A stretch of DNA of 64,000 nt from Ephydatia muelleri. Taxonomy: Eukaryota; Porifera; Demospongiae; Spongillida; Spongillidae. The notes beneath the pieces are model-generated. The model was not told the origin of the DNA. It made no database searches and worked only from the letters and a program-made list of their open reading frames with translations. The position numbers and the translations under genes were made by a program. The DNA is taken from contig JABACO010000010.1 in the NCBI GenBank assembly GCA_013339895.1, positions 7,108,430 through 7,172,429 of the forward strand, given 5' to 3'. This document shows, one piece after another, positions 1-18,255 of this stretch; positions within the stretch are counted from its first letter, which is position 1, and every line of letters begins with the position of its first letter.

Positions 1-301
1 ATTTGCTGAATTTCTATTGGACACACCCTCAGGGCCCCCAAATCTTATTTACATTCTTGAACTTCACCACTCATTAGCTTAAACTATACCATATTCAGCA
101 GCTAGTGTTAAATATGTCCCCCTTCCCTGAAGTGTATAATTCCTAAAAGTATAAATTAATACTTAGCACCAGAAGGTACACAATATGGTCTCAAAAGATG
201 CTATGTCACGGGAACACTAATAAATATAAATTGCCTCGAACACCATGTTCTACATGTCAATAGGAACATCAAAGATTTGATCTAATTTCACTACTAAATA
301 G

Positions 302-5221
<4,920 letters not shown>

Positions 5222-6417
5222 GGCTCGACACAAAGTCAAACGTTGTCCTGACAAAGCAGGGGCGTAAATTCGAACTAAGGTCGTTAGTAGTGACATGACA
5301 GGATAAGTGGTCAGATACGATGTGAATTATTATTCATAAGACTAACTAACGCGTGACACGGCCGGGTGAAAGGTCATGTAGGGGCGCTGCGCTGCTTAAA
5401 TAGCGAGACGTTACCCACGGCTGGCTGTAGTCAACCATTAGTCTTTTGTTCTATACACCTTTTGAATAGAACTTGTTCTGCTTGTCTTGGTCATTCATCA
5501 AATGGATATATGCTTGTCGCGGGGATGTACACGTTGCACTGTACGTGGAAATAAGCAGAATTAGAGGTTCAGTTCTCCATGTTTTGAACGCATTGGAATT
5601 GTGCACGTGTTTCCCGATCCACACATCATATGGGCTGCTTCATTTTGCACACGATGGGCGAATTAACTATGGCTATATTACCACAAAGGTTGATACTAGT
5701 GAAGACGTCGGGGACGTCGCCCTCCGGTAGAGCGACCCGGGTTAGACCTAACACTATCCTACTATCAAAAACCCGAGTTAAATGTCTATTCTATCGTACC
5801 CAGAGACCCACGCCCACGTGTTTTAAATCATTGGTTGTGAAGCACCAGTACTTCAGGCAGCCCTGGGCTGGCTTTACTCGCTACCTACAGGGAGAATATA
5901 TATGGGGGGGGTGGGGAGTTTGAAGGGAAGAGGGAGCGGAAATTTGCGCTAAGGAGTCACGCGACTTCACGCCGTTCTGATCTGATATATAATCAATGCA
6001 TCCTCTGAGGAAAAAGTTTGATCCAAGATCACAAAGTGATATGGATTCACAGTAGACACAACAAACCACATTCAAAATGCCCGATGTTGATTTAAGCCTG
6101 GGATTGTGGATCAAAATCCAACCATGGGAATGCGAAACTTTTCCATGTGGTATTTTACCATATCGCGCAAAATTACACTTTGAGACAGCATCAACCACTA
6201 TTCAATGAATTTCGGTACTGATTATTGACCATTGTAAACACAAACCCTGCCTTTTGAATGACCTGTCCTATTTCGATGTTGGTAAACAAAAACGCGATAA
6301 GATGGACTACAGAAAAATTATTTCTTTTTTTCCACAACCAACGAAGTATATTAATTGATTACTGCTAATGCAATTAATCACTCATTATTTCTTCATTTAA
6401 TTAACTGCATAGGTAGG
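5222..6417. other. Intergenic, upstream of IDH; no gene recognised
   Basis: Contains the presumed IDH promoter just above 5221 and a GC-richer stretch at 5690-5830. The longest open frame is on the minus strand at 5881-6198. It starts inside a low-complexity polyG/CA-rich tail and shows no domain I recognise, so I do not call it. Confidence 0.5.
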
Positions 6418-6759
6418 ATGTCGGCAGAAATTCAATCAGTTCCAGAAGTAGATCAGAGTCCACCTCCAATAGATCTGCATTTCTCTACAATGTACAAGAT
6501 AGCTAAAGTATTGTGGAACTGTTTAAGGTGACTCCTATGTGTGAACTGCAAATACTTCAAACAGTAAATTTTAAATGAAAACATCTTGCACCAAAACTTT
6601 GTCATACCTCCATTACAAACGCATATAAAGCAAGAGTGGAAGCACAATTATTTGTAGATTGATTACAAGCCTTTACCATTCGAGCTATTTTACTTTACCT
6701 GCACAGATTGTGGGAAAGTGAATGTCCTTGACATTGATATATCATTGACACTGATATGA
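6418..6759 (+). CDS. Possible small two-exon gene, unknown product
   Basis: An ATG at 6418, just after a splice-acceptor-like cag, opens a frame reading MSAEIQSVPEVDQSPPPIDL and onward. If the intron starts at the GTATTG within codons near 6507 and ends at the tttgtag just before 6659, a second exon continues in phase with YKPLPFELFYFTCTDCGKVN and stops with TGA at 6757-6759. AATAAA follows at 6788-6793. The CTDCGK piece is reminiscent of half a zinc knuckle but is too short to assign. The exon-intron choice is mine and another donor (AAG|GTGACT at about 6528) would give a different short peptide. It would be convergent with the 4E-BP gene. I do not recognise the product. Confidence 0.25.
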
Positions 6760-6810
6760 CACAAAGGTGCAACCACTTCAACGCATCAATAAAAAAAGTA
6801 CAGAATGTCG

Positions 6811-7448
6811 TCAGAGTTCGACATGGAATTGGTCTTCCTCAGGGCCATCTGACAATATAAAAATGTATGTTACATCATAGCACAACATTGTTCTTATCTG
6901 ACTGCTAAATCGTCACCGTTCTAAATGAAACGTATCATGGTGTGTAAATGATGATGTTTATGCAGGTTCATGTTCGGACTGTATATTAATGTACATTTCA
7001 AGACATGCGTTTACCGTCAGTTGGATCTTTGGGTCGCTCTTGCTGAACCTTGGCTTTTTGCAACGGCACAACTTCACGATCTTCATTGCATATGTCAGGG
7101 ATTGAAACCAGCTTTACCGGAGGAGTTTTTGCAACGGGGGAGTTTTTCATTTGCAACAGAAATTTACGGTCATATATGATTCGCGAACCTTCGGAAAGAC
7201 ACAAACAAATCTTTTGTATATTTTCATTCTGCCAGGTGACTTATAACATAGCCAAATTAGGCTGTGTACATGTGCACATTTCAACCGTACTTATGAAACT
7301 TACCACCAGGAGTGGTCGAGAACATCGTTCCGCCAGGTGTTGTGCAATAGCTGTTCGGAAGTTCACTTGCATCTTTCACGATAACCTGTCTGCTAGGTAT
7401 ATTCAACCCGCCACTTGTTTGCCGTTCATAGCCTGGCTGTGTGCTCAT
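6811..7448 (-). CDS. EIF4EBP: eIF4E-binding protein (4E-BP), 118 aa, 3 exons
   Basis: Translation repressor: when hypophosphorylated it binds the cap-binding protein eIF4E and blocks eIF4G; TORC1 phosphorylation releases it. Exons: 7304-7448, 7015-7188, 6811-6848, phases consistent, 118 aa as in human 4E-BP1. All hallmarks are visible at the human positions: two STTPGG/CTTPGG sites with Thr37 and Thr46, the eIF4E-binding motif YDRKFLL at residues 54-60, and the SP/TP sites Ser65 and Thr70. The last exon ends FHVEL, a TOS motif variant (vertebrate FEMDI) that recruits Raptor. The N-terminal RAIP motif of 4E-BP1 is not evident. The start is the ATG at 7448; a TTG further upstream is not needed. 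The family has up to three members in vertebrates; a single ancestral-type gene is inferred here. Confidence 0.96.
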
Positions 7449-8384
7449 TTCTATGTCACAACACAATCGACAGATTTTTATTATCTTTTATTGTGCGCGT
7501 GGCTCACGTTTATAATAGCTGATGAAGCAACGTACGTTCTTCGTGCTGTTTTTTATTTACGCGTTTGTTTGTATCTGGTAATACCGCCATAAGAGGTGGA
7601 GGTAGCATATGCAAGCCATATCGCGTTGTCACATTTACAGTGTATCAAATGCAAAGGTAGGGGGATGTCCCTGCATACGCCAACCACGTTACTTTTTCTA
7701 GTACAATTTTAGCTTTAGTAATCATACAGTGAACAGGGAACTGATGCTGCTGTTGCAATAAATTGCTCTTACATATCTCACACTCCCAAGTTTCAACAGA
7801 TCAGTATTCCACTACTACCTACCACAATGTATACAGTAAAGGTAAGTGACAAGTCAGCATGAACAAAACCCTGTCTGCCATCCATGGAGCTAGCTGCTTC
7901 TCTTGTTTGGTCAGAAACAGTACACCTGTCTTGTTTTTATCAGGTAAAACACAGACATGTTAAATGGTTCTATTAGTGGAACATTCTCCTTATTAAAAAG
8001 CATTGCATTATGTCTCTGAATGTACCTGTTGAGCTACAGTATGGCGTTTCTACAAATGCATTTACTCATTTGGAACTTAATTACAATAGCTCTGTCTATC
8101 GTTACCTTAAATACATACTTTGCAGATATTTTTAATTAGACACCTGCTATGATTTTGCCGATACTGGTATCACATATACTTATGGTACCATTACATAACA
8201 ACAAAAACAATATTAATGAACGTACAGTACTTTAAAGAGGTTGGTAAGAAAAGAGTACATCAGCGATGAACAGTTGAATGCTACACCATACTAGCTAAAA
8301 TATTATACTGTACTGAAAAAAAAAAAAAGAAAAAAAAACTATATATATAAAATTGTCATAGAATGGCACAATAAAATCGTCTAT
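7449..8384. other. Intergenic between 4E-BP start and PKG 3' end
   Basis: Presumed 4E-BP promoter next to 7448. The rest is AT-rich with an A-rich/(TA)n patch at 8316-8349. No coding signal was found. Confidence 0.6.
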
Positions 8385-11300
8385 TTATTTGTCAAATGTT
8401 AAGCACCACTTAGGAGTTGCTTGAATAGTACCAAAATCTTCATCCCAGCCAGACAGGTCATCTGGAGGAACTTCCTCTTGATTGGGTGGAAAATGATCAA
8501 AATTGGATGTATCGGTAGGACCTCGAACCTATTAAAATAACAGACAAGTCATGAAAAATGTGCCATATACTTTACACGTAATATTCACCAGGAGTAGTAG
8601 CAAACAGACCTGTTTCTAAATCAAATATACAACAACACGCATAAATCTGACCCAACTGCTGCTGCATATTCTTGTACAGCTCAGGCTGCTCATCACACAT
8701 CAAGTGTATATGATTTCAAAATTTATTCCTATTCTTACTAAAGAAGATGGGGATGGACCTTAAGCATAAGAAATGTAAGAATCTCTTAAACCTAAATGGG
8801 TCATTCCAAAAACAATTGTACCACCTTAGTTTCAATTTTGCATGCCTTTTCTCACAGTTGTACTCCTCAATGAAATAGACAATTTCTCAATATATTTGCA
8901 TACCCCATTGTATTTGGTTAGTCCAATACACGTTTATGAATAATTAATTATTTTCTTGACTTCATTTGGTTTGAATGACTACTATTTGCAACTAAAAAAG
9001 GGCATGCTTGTTATTTTGACACAAAATGAAAGATTGTACGTGGGACATACCATTCAATGTACAAACGTGTTATGCATGTAAAGAGGGGTGTGGTTATGCA
9101 TTAATTAATCACAATGTCAGTGTGTAGCTAAAAACCCTAAGAAAATTATGCCACCAAATTTTTTTCATGCATACTTGTCAACAGTATATGACAGGTTTTT
9201 TCGTTAACTTAGTGGGAAAATGATGTGCTGGCCTGGGATTTGTATTTAAAGGCAGGTAGCCATTTTAATGTCCTCAATTCTGTTCATTGTCACGCACTTG
9301 TCTTATCATAACACCCAGCCACAGACTTTAATGAATACAATATCCAAACCACATTTACATAACCCTGTTTACAGTTTATTTTACACTACCGCATTAAAGA
9401 TGGTAGCAATTATGAACGCAACAGTTGATTTTCCTTTGTTGTCTTACAATGGATCAATGCAACAGCCCTCTCCTAGACGGCTAAGCGCACGCGCATAAAG
9501 CATTGAAAAGCGCTTAGCGCAAGCATTAACCATTGGTAGACAACAAAAAGATTACTCAACTCATGAACAATTACACAAAGGCTCTACACAGCGTTGCTAG
9601 TTTTGTTGGCCTGTATATAAACAGGCAATAAAAACTGTGCATACACGACGCAAATATGTCTCATCCTTCTGAAAAGAAATGCTTCGATCCATCAAAGCGC
9701 CACAAGAAAGCTCAGAGAAAAGATGTGCGAGTTGTACCCTACAGTATCATTCAGCGACATCCTTCGCTTGGTTTAACTCGCCAACACTATTTGTGCACAG
9801 TGTGCCGCAAGGAGCTTCAAGCTGTAGCTGACACCAACTTGGAGGATTTGGAAAATACTGGTGTTGATCTTGATGGTATGCAAGCAACTTCGGTGGATGT
9901 TACTGAGACAGGTGATGTTGAAGAAAGCACACAATCGAGTGAGAGTGAAAGCGTAGAAAGCTCAGTTGAAATATCGTTGGACGAAGAAGCTGACTCCAGA
10001 GATTATTCAGCACTTGATGGAGAGGAAATGATAGAGCAACTAAAACGAAAGTTTTGTTCATCTGTGTCTCGCAGTGAAAAACTGACAATTTTGACAGTTT
10101 TGCCTCAACGTTGGTCATTGAGAAAAACATCAGCAGTTTTTGGTGTCTCACGATACCTTGCAAGGCGGGCAAAGCTGCTGGTAGCAGAAAAAGGAGTGTT
10201 GTCCAGCCCGAATGCTCAACACACCAATGCACTATCACTGCAGACTGGTGAAGCAGTCAATAATTTCTACCTTTCTGATGAGCTGAGCCGTGTAATGCCA
10301 GGCAGAAAGGACTTCGTATCAGTATTAGGAGCAGATGGCAACCGGAAGCATATGCAAAAAAGACTACTGCTATGTAATCTTAAAGAAGCCTATACTGAGT
10401 GGAAGAATCGACACCCTGAGTTAAAAGTTGGATTTTCTAAATTTGCCAGCTTACGACCAAGAGAGTGCATTCTTGCAGGAGCAAGCGGCACCCACTCTGT
10501 TTGTGTATGTACCATTCACCAGAATGTGAAGTTAATGATGATTGGCAGCAAGCTTGAGTCCCTCTCCGGTGGTGAACTGAAACACTACAACAGCTGTCTA
10601 GCGAAATTGCACTGCAATCCTCCTAGCTTGAATTGCATTTTTGGAAGTTGTGAAACTTGTCCTGGCACTGAACCACTCTGCAAACTGCTGCAAGCAATGG
10701 CATGTGAAAACTCAATTGATACAGTAGAGGTAAGGCAATGGACGCAAACTGACCGTGCCAATCTAGAAACGAAGGTGATGCTGTTCGACGATTTCATTGA
10801 TGTATTCATTTCCATGCTGAAAAAGTTGACAGTACATGACTTTACAGCAAAAATGCAGGCCAGGTATGTTCAAGAGTGTAAAGACAACCTCGTGGAAGGA
10901 GAATACCTCATTATTGCAGACTTCTCAGAGAATTATTCGTTCGTTGTGCAAGATGAAATCCAATCGTTCCATTGGAACAACAGGTCTGCCACAGTGCACC
11001 CCTTTGTATGCTACTTCAAAGAACAAGGAGAGCTGCATCATCTATGCTTTGTCATAATATCAGAGAGCACCCAACATGATGTAATTGCAGTGCACCTCTT
11101 CCAGAAGAAGTTGATCGAGTTCTTAAAAGGTGAAGGTAAGAGACTGCAAAAAATGATCTACTTTTCAGATGGCTGTGCTGCGCAATACAAGAACTGCAAG
11201 AATTTCTTGAACTTGTGCCTGCATCTTGTGGATTTTGGCGTGCCTGCAGAGTGGCACTTCTTTGCCACCTCTCATGGCAAATCTGCTGGAGATGGTGCTG

Positions 11301-14300
11301 GGGGGACTCTGAAGAGACTTGCCACAAAAGCCAGTCTGCAACATGCCTACCAAGATCATATTTTGACAGCACATGAACTGTACCAGTTTGCTGTCAATCA
11401 CATCAAAGGTATGCGTTTCTGTTTTGTGGCATTAGGGGAACATGAACAAGAAGCCAAATTACTGGATGGACGTTTGGCCAGAAGTAGAACTGTTCCTGGC
11501 ACACAAAAGCTTCACTGCTTCATTCCCATTTCACCAAACACTCTGGAAGTGAAGCTTTTCTCTTCCAGTACAGTATCCAGAAGAGAAAGAGTTGAAGTAG
11601 GAAGTGAACCTGTCCTTACTCCTCAAGCTACAGCAATCGGGGGATATGTCACTGTAGCTTATGTTGGAGAATGCTGGCTTGGTTGTGTTGTTGGGGCTAA
11701 TACATCTGAACATGTCATCACTGTGACGTTTCTACATCCTTGCATCCCAGCATCCTCCTTTGTGTACCCTGAGCAGGAGGATGTCCTGGATGTAGACCTC
11801 TCCGATGTTCTGACCTCCGTAAATGCAACCACTGCAACTGGTAGAACATATTCCCTAACCAGAAAGGAGATGCAGGAAGCCAGTGCTGCTCTAAGAGCAA
11901 GATTTGTGTAAACTGTAAACAGGGTTATGTAAATGTGGTTTGGATATTGTATTCATTAAAGTCTGTGGCTGGGTGTTATGATAAGACAAGTGCGTGACAA
12001 TGAACAGAATAGAGGACATTAAAATGGCTACCTGCCTTTAAATACAAATCCCAGGCCAGTGCATCATTTTCCCACTAAGTTAATGAAAAAACCTGTCATA
12101 TACTGTTGGCAAGTATGCATGAAAAAAAATTTGGTGGCATAATTTTCTTAGGGTTTTTAGCTATACACTGACATTGTGATTAATTAATGCATTACCACAC
12201 CCCTCATTACATGCATAACACGTTAGTACATTGAATGGTATGTCCCACGTACAACCTTTCATTTTGTGTCAAAATAACAAGCATGCCCTTTTTTAGTTGC
12301 AAATAGTAGTCATTTAAACCAAACGAAGTCAAGAAAATAATTAATTATTCATAAACGTGTATTGGACTAACCAAATACAATGGGGTATGCAAATATAATG
12401 AGAAATTGTCTATTTCATTGAGGAGTACAACTGTGAGAAAAGGCATGCAAAATTGAAACTAAGGTGGTACAATTGTTTTTGGAATGACCCAAATGTTTAC
12501 TGATTTGTGTAAACAAATATAAGCAAGCACATCAGACTCACCACAACTTACATATAGATTCTGGATTGTTTACAGTGCAAAAAGCAAATGCCCATAATAC
12601 TTTATTTTATACTACATGCAGCTCACATAGAAGTGCAAAGCGGAGCACTGTAAAAGACAACAGAAGCACATGGAATTAAAAGTACAATGTATGCATTATA
12701 CAGGCAGGCGCACAGATATTATGCAGTTGTAGGAATAAAACAGTCATGCTTATGCACACACATTCTCTCCCCCCCCCCCCCCACCTGTTTATATCTTCAT
12801 GTACAATTAAAATAGAACAAATGGAAATAGATGGGTGATATCTTTATAATATGTATTTTGCACACTTGTTGTCTCAGAAATGCAGTGATCTCTTAAACCT
12901 AAATGTTTACTGATTTGTGTAAACAAATATAAGCAAGCACATCAGACTCACCACAACTTACATATTAATGAACACTATAAGTCTAGTTGCTGTTCAATCT
13001 CAGTTTAATCATACTAGTTTTATCAGTATCAGTTTACTGGTACACATAGATAATGTACTTTTTTTGTTGTGTGTTATCATGCGATTATTTGTTCTAGATG
13101 GGAAGAATGGAATCATTTTGATATCGCATGTCTAAGATATACATGTCTAAAAGTATGAATCCATGCAGGTTACTACTGCATGCCTGAAAAAGAAGATATA
13201 AAAATATGGTCTTGACAAGTAGTTGATAATGTCTGAGACAATGCATCTGGAGAGGCCATTGGCTCTGCTGGAGTTAGTGCAGGAAGCCAGACAAGACACA
13301 GAAACCATCCTTTCCAAGCTGGTTTGTTGTTAGTGTATTAATTATATTCAGTTGCTTTGAGGCTGTAAAAACTATTATAGCCACCATCATTGAAGTTGTA
13401 CTATCTGATCAACAATTTCAGCACCTCTGGCTTAGCAATATTGGGGTGAAGATTCAATAACTGACAATCTGTTACTCTCATGACACGTTAATTGTGTCTT
13501 TCTTTTTTTTTCCGCAGTCACACTTAGGAAATTACCACATGCATATAAGCCCATCAAAAAAGGCCCTAGTTTAAATGAGCGCAACTCTGTAACAGTAAAC
13601 AGTGCTACAGTGTGTGCGTTTAGTACCATTTTTCTAAATAATGTTAACCACCATTTCTTTCCTAAAATGTTATAAAGGTACAAGCAAGTGTTAATGGTTA
13701 TAGAGATGCTCGTATACAAGCTATGGGGGCAGAGGTAGGGACATACTTCATGGTGTCATAAAACCAGTAGACAGATGAAAATAATCTTCATAAAGTTAGC
13801 CTAAATGTTCGCTGCACAGTACACTGTATCCTTGCTATTTTCATATGTTTGTAGCAATAGTAAGTTGTCAAAGTATGAAACAGAGATCTCACATATAGTG
13901 GGTACATGTGTGTGAAATAGTGCTATGATGATGTGCTTGTGAAATAGTCTGCTTGTGAAATAGTCTGCTTGTGAAATAGTGCTGTGATGATGTGCTTGCG
14001 AAATAGTGCTGTGGTATTGAAATAGTGCTATGAAATTATTATCTGCCCATCCAATTGACACCTTTCCATCAAGAGATAAAATGTGGTGTCAAAGCAAGCA
14101 ACATATGCTACAGCGTGGTGAAGTGTGAATAGATGCTCCAAATAATAGTATGTGTGTGGGAATGGCAGCAGAATTAATAGTTGTAGGAAATCCACAGCCA
14201 GATCGGGTAAGGTAACAGATGGGATCTGTATGGAGTTTGTAGGGTAGTGTCATGAAATCAATGTGTCACTTGCTGCCGGATCATTGTATAAGCTCAACAA

Positions 14301-17300
14301 CTAGCACTAGCAAAGCGATCATTTAATGTTCAACGCAAATGGCCCATGCTTAGAATGTGCTGGTACTTCTTGCACAGGAAATAGTCAGCTTCGCGCTAAG
14401 ACATAAGAAATGATGCACCAGACCAAGTTACCAAAGTAGACAAGTAGGAAGATAGTGAAAATTCTGATGTTGAGTGCAATTTCAATTCTAGTACACTTTT
14501 GTCACAGAAATTGACCATGACAAAAGTAGGGTATAACATGTACCTACAAACAGCGAATTTGAAAATGAGGCAGTCTGGAAATTGTCAAGATTTAAGCTGG
14601 AGGGCATATTGTTGACATACAATATGCACCAGTTATTAAAGGTCAAGCTACTCCTCAACTCACAATTTATTTACACCCTCACATGACTCCACTTTACATG
14701 TAAAGCTCTTTCATTACATTCATTGTACACATACAGAAGCTGCAGTACTTTAAAAAACAAAGAGATCACCTGTGAAACATTTCGCTAAAACGAAGTGGCA
14801 GAGGCCCTATGAGTCTACGTCTACTAAACTAGATATGATTCCTTCAATTTTAGTGGTAGATGTTATTAATTTAATATGTGGTATGACAGTTATAGTACTG
14901 TAAATGGTACAGCATATTCATGTCCCATCTTATGAATGGCAGCTTCACATAATTAACATGTGACTGTGTACATTGTAAGCCTTCAAATTAGGGAGAAGGG
15001 GGAGGGAGGAGTGAGTGTCTTACAGTCACATGTAGTGATACACTAATGAAAATCAATGCATCTCAGAAATTGTGAGATTCTAGATTTACTTTGTCTGCCA
15101 TCATACAACAGCGGTATGCACCAGTAATAAAAAATTATTGGCATTGTACTTGTGGTCAAGTCATACCTGTCAAAGAGCCCTAGCAATTTAACGATTGTTT
15201 AACAGACAACACCATATAGTACACCTTACAAATGCTGTGGAATTTTACAAAAGCAGCATTTGCACAGTCTTTACATGAATAACAAATGTTATGCACCATA
15301 TGCACCAAAACAATGGCATGTATTGTACTACATTTTCCAGTATAGAATAACTCACATTGGGAATGATAGGCGGTGCCATTGTTCGTTTCTCCAATCCTTC
15401 CCAATCAAATCCTTCAAACCATCTTTGTGCAAAACAGGAAACAGTATTATTTCTTTACTCAGTCCACTTATACATTAATTACACATACCGGTGACTTTTT
15501 ATATCCTTGAGACCACCTCGCAAGTATCCCAGACGTTCTGAGGGATTGTCCCTACAAGAAAACCCCAACAAATATGAATACATGTACCATGTACATCACC
15601 TAAAACTGATACTAGAAGGGTAGTACGATCAGGGTAGTACGATCAGGCTAGTACGATCAGCTGATTATAATGCACTTCCGAGATTCATTGGACAGTTGCT
15701 TTAAAGGATAAAATGCCCATTCAATTAGTGACTATGAAAAAGCTTGCACTGTGCTAACAGCTGCAAAATCGAGAAAAAGTATAACATAATACGTCTTGTA
15801 ACAAGTATGTAGTTCCTATACATGAACCAAACAAAGACTTGATAATGTATCAATAACTTTTTTTTAAACAATATTTGTGCATTAGAAAGGGTAGGGTTTT
15901 TTTGTTCTTAACTGGAAAAGGATTCACTACAAGACTTGTTCATTACAGGCAGTTGACATGTGTATGTTGAAACCTGAATGAGCATCTTACAGTCTTACAA
16001 TTGAATAATGACTTACAGTACAGAAAATTTAGTCACAATTGTGGTGAACTGATGTACTAAATAAAATAAGTAGGCACAAGAATTTGCAGCATGATTAAAT
16101 ATATGTTCAACAGAACAGAAGTCAACAATGCCCAACCCATGATAGATGAAGATCCTGGTTGATGTAATGTTTGAAATTTTAAAAGAGGGTGTACCTAATC
16201 AAAGTATTCCTTAATTGCAAACATTCTATGTTACTACTGTATAATACATGTACTTCTACACAAGTCTCACTATGATTGCTTACCTACACAACTTCTTAAT
16301 CAGATTCTGAGCATTTCTGCTTATCTTCTTGGGAAAATCAATGACATCAATGCCTTTCAGAATTATGTTATATGTTCTCATGGGGTCAGCACCAGAAAAT
16401 GGCGGGCTGTAGAAATAAAAAAACATTCATATCCATAAATTAAATTGACATTTAGCCCATGACAGCTATGTGAATATGCATGACATCATTAATTGATTGC
16501 ATTTGTTAGCATTACAAGTTCATCTAACTGAAATTACCTTCCAGTCAGAAGCTCAAACATCAATATTCCCAGAGACCAATAATCTGATGAGAAGTCATGA
16601 CCCTATAAGGCAGAAGATACACCAAGGCAAGGTAAACAGAGACAGACATGTCATGGGCAAAGTCATTTCAACATGTTCATTGTCCATAAGAAAGTAAAGG
16701 ACACATGTACGTAAGAATACTAATATCCCAGCTACACACTCACACCACCCTAGAATCCCCAGAAATTACAGAGGGGCCGTTGTCTCCAGGTACATATAAA
16801 TGTACATGCAAGTACACCTACAGATCATTCCTGTTACTAAGACTTTTTAAAATCTATATTGGATATGATATTACCAGTGATGACTGACCTCACGCAACAA
16901 CTGTAGCCCTTCCCTTCCCATAATCTGTAAACTTGGCAACTCAAATGCACCTTGTTCAAAATAATTTCAGGTGCAACGTATTCTGGAGTTCCACAAAATG
17001 TCCAGGTCTTTCTGCTGGTACCAATGTGCTTTGCAAATCCAAAGTCAACCTATGCCAAATGGAAAAAAGCATGTAATGTATACTTCCCCACAGCACACAG
17101 AATAAGTTGCACCTTCAAAACAAATAATCAAACACACAAGGGACTCGTATTGCTTGGGTACATAATATGAGAAATACTTACCAATTTCACATAGCCAGCA
17201 CTATCAAGAAGCAAGTTCTCCGGCTAAAGCACAGAGCAATCAAATAATGTAAGAGTCAAAAGATGCACATGCTAACACCAGTCATACACGCAGGCAAGCA

Positions 17301-18175
17301 AATAGTCACTCAGTATAATGTGCATGCTTCACAAAATAATATAATTTGAATTTGGCACATTGCCATTAGAGACACAGCATCTCACATTTCGATCTATTAT
17401 CCTGCCCATGCTTATACTTGGAAAAAAGCTGTAGAAGTGACAGTAGTACACATGTTGATGCCAAGGAAACAATTCAAAGAAATCTCATTATTGTAAAATA
17501 GAACAAAAGTCAAGACAGTTCTACTCAAAGATCAAAGACAATCCCACCCTTCGCCTCTTGTCTGTTTATCTTTCCCAGTGCCAAGTTAATAGTTATTCAT
17601 AGTTCCCAGAAACTAGTGTACTTCCAAAAACAAAGTGACATCATAATAAATAATAAACCACATTCATTGCCACATATGTATAAATGCACACAGACATGAG
17701 ATGCTGTCACCTCAACAGACTTTGGCCCCTTGAGATTTTGTCAAATTCCATACATATTTACATACTTAAACATAAGTATTGTGTATCCTGATAGTAACAC
17801 ACCACTCACATTCCTCAGTAGTTGATCAACAACTGGCATGATTTAAATGACTAGCACACAGTCTCATCAAATTCTTGTACAGTACAAGGTAATACTAGAA
17901 AACTGCAGGTCCTGCCAGTATATAATAGCTACAGGACTCCTGTACTGGATTTTAATTGCACTTGCATCAGGTTATTCACAAGTGCTTCTTTTACTATACC
18001 ATGCACAATACAATCTCCTATTTGACAAAATTACCTTGAGATCACGGTACACAATTTCCCTGTTGTGTAAATACTCAAATGCCTCCACCACACACGCTGT
18101 ACAGAAGCGTGTGGTGTTGTCATCAAAGCAGGTTCTAGTAGCAATAATGAATCAAGAGTAAGGAAGTTGCACAAC

Positions 18176-18255
<80 letters not shown>

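Larger units (their letters stand above)
8798..12490 (+). mobile_element. Complete DNA transposon with long TIRs inside the PKG last intron
   Basis: A 3.7-kb element bounded by inverted repeats that start GGGTCATTCCAAAAACAATT and carrying one long transposase ORF. It is flanked by the direct repeat AAAT (8794-8797 and 12491-12494). A related sequence without the element at 12876-12965 joins the two flanks with a single AAAT, which fixes both ends and a 4-bp target duplication. The transposase reads plus, PKG reads minus, so the insertion is antisense within intron 21 (8529-15355). A 4-bp duplication, GGG ends and an intronless ~750-aa transposase are compatible with the Sola superfamily as I remember it, but I could not verify this. 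Near-perfect TIRs and an intact ORF imply recent activity. Confidence 0.93.

Noticed and set aside
5881-6198. 105-aa minus-strand ORF between IDH and 4E-BP
   Set aside because: The C-terminal part is low-complexity from the G-rich tract, and no family, splice or promoter support was found.
7448-7466. Upstream start for 4E-BP at 7466 giving seven extra residues
   Set aside because: The codon there is TTG, not ATG. The ATG at 7448 gives a 118-aa protein with human residue numbering.
9268-9498. 76-aa ORF ahead of the transposase
   Set aside because: It starts inside the left terminal repeat, and the corresponding frame in the right repeat is not maintained.
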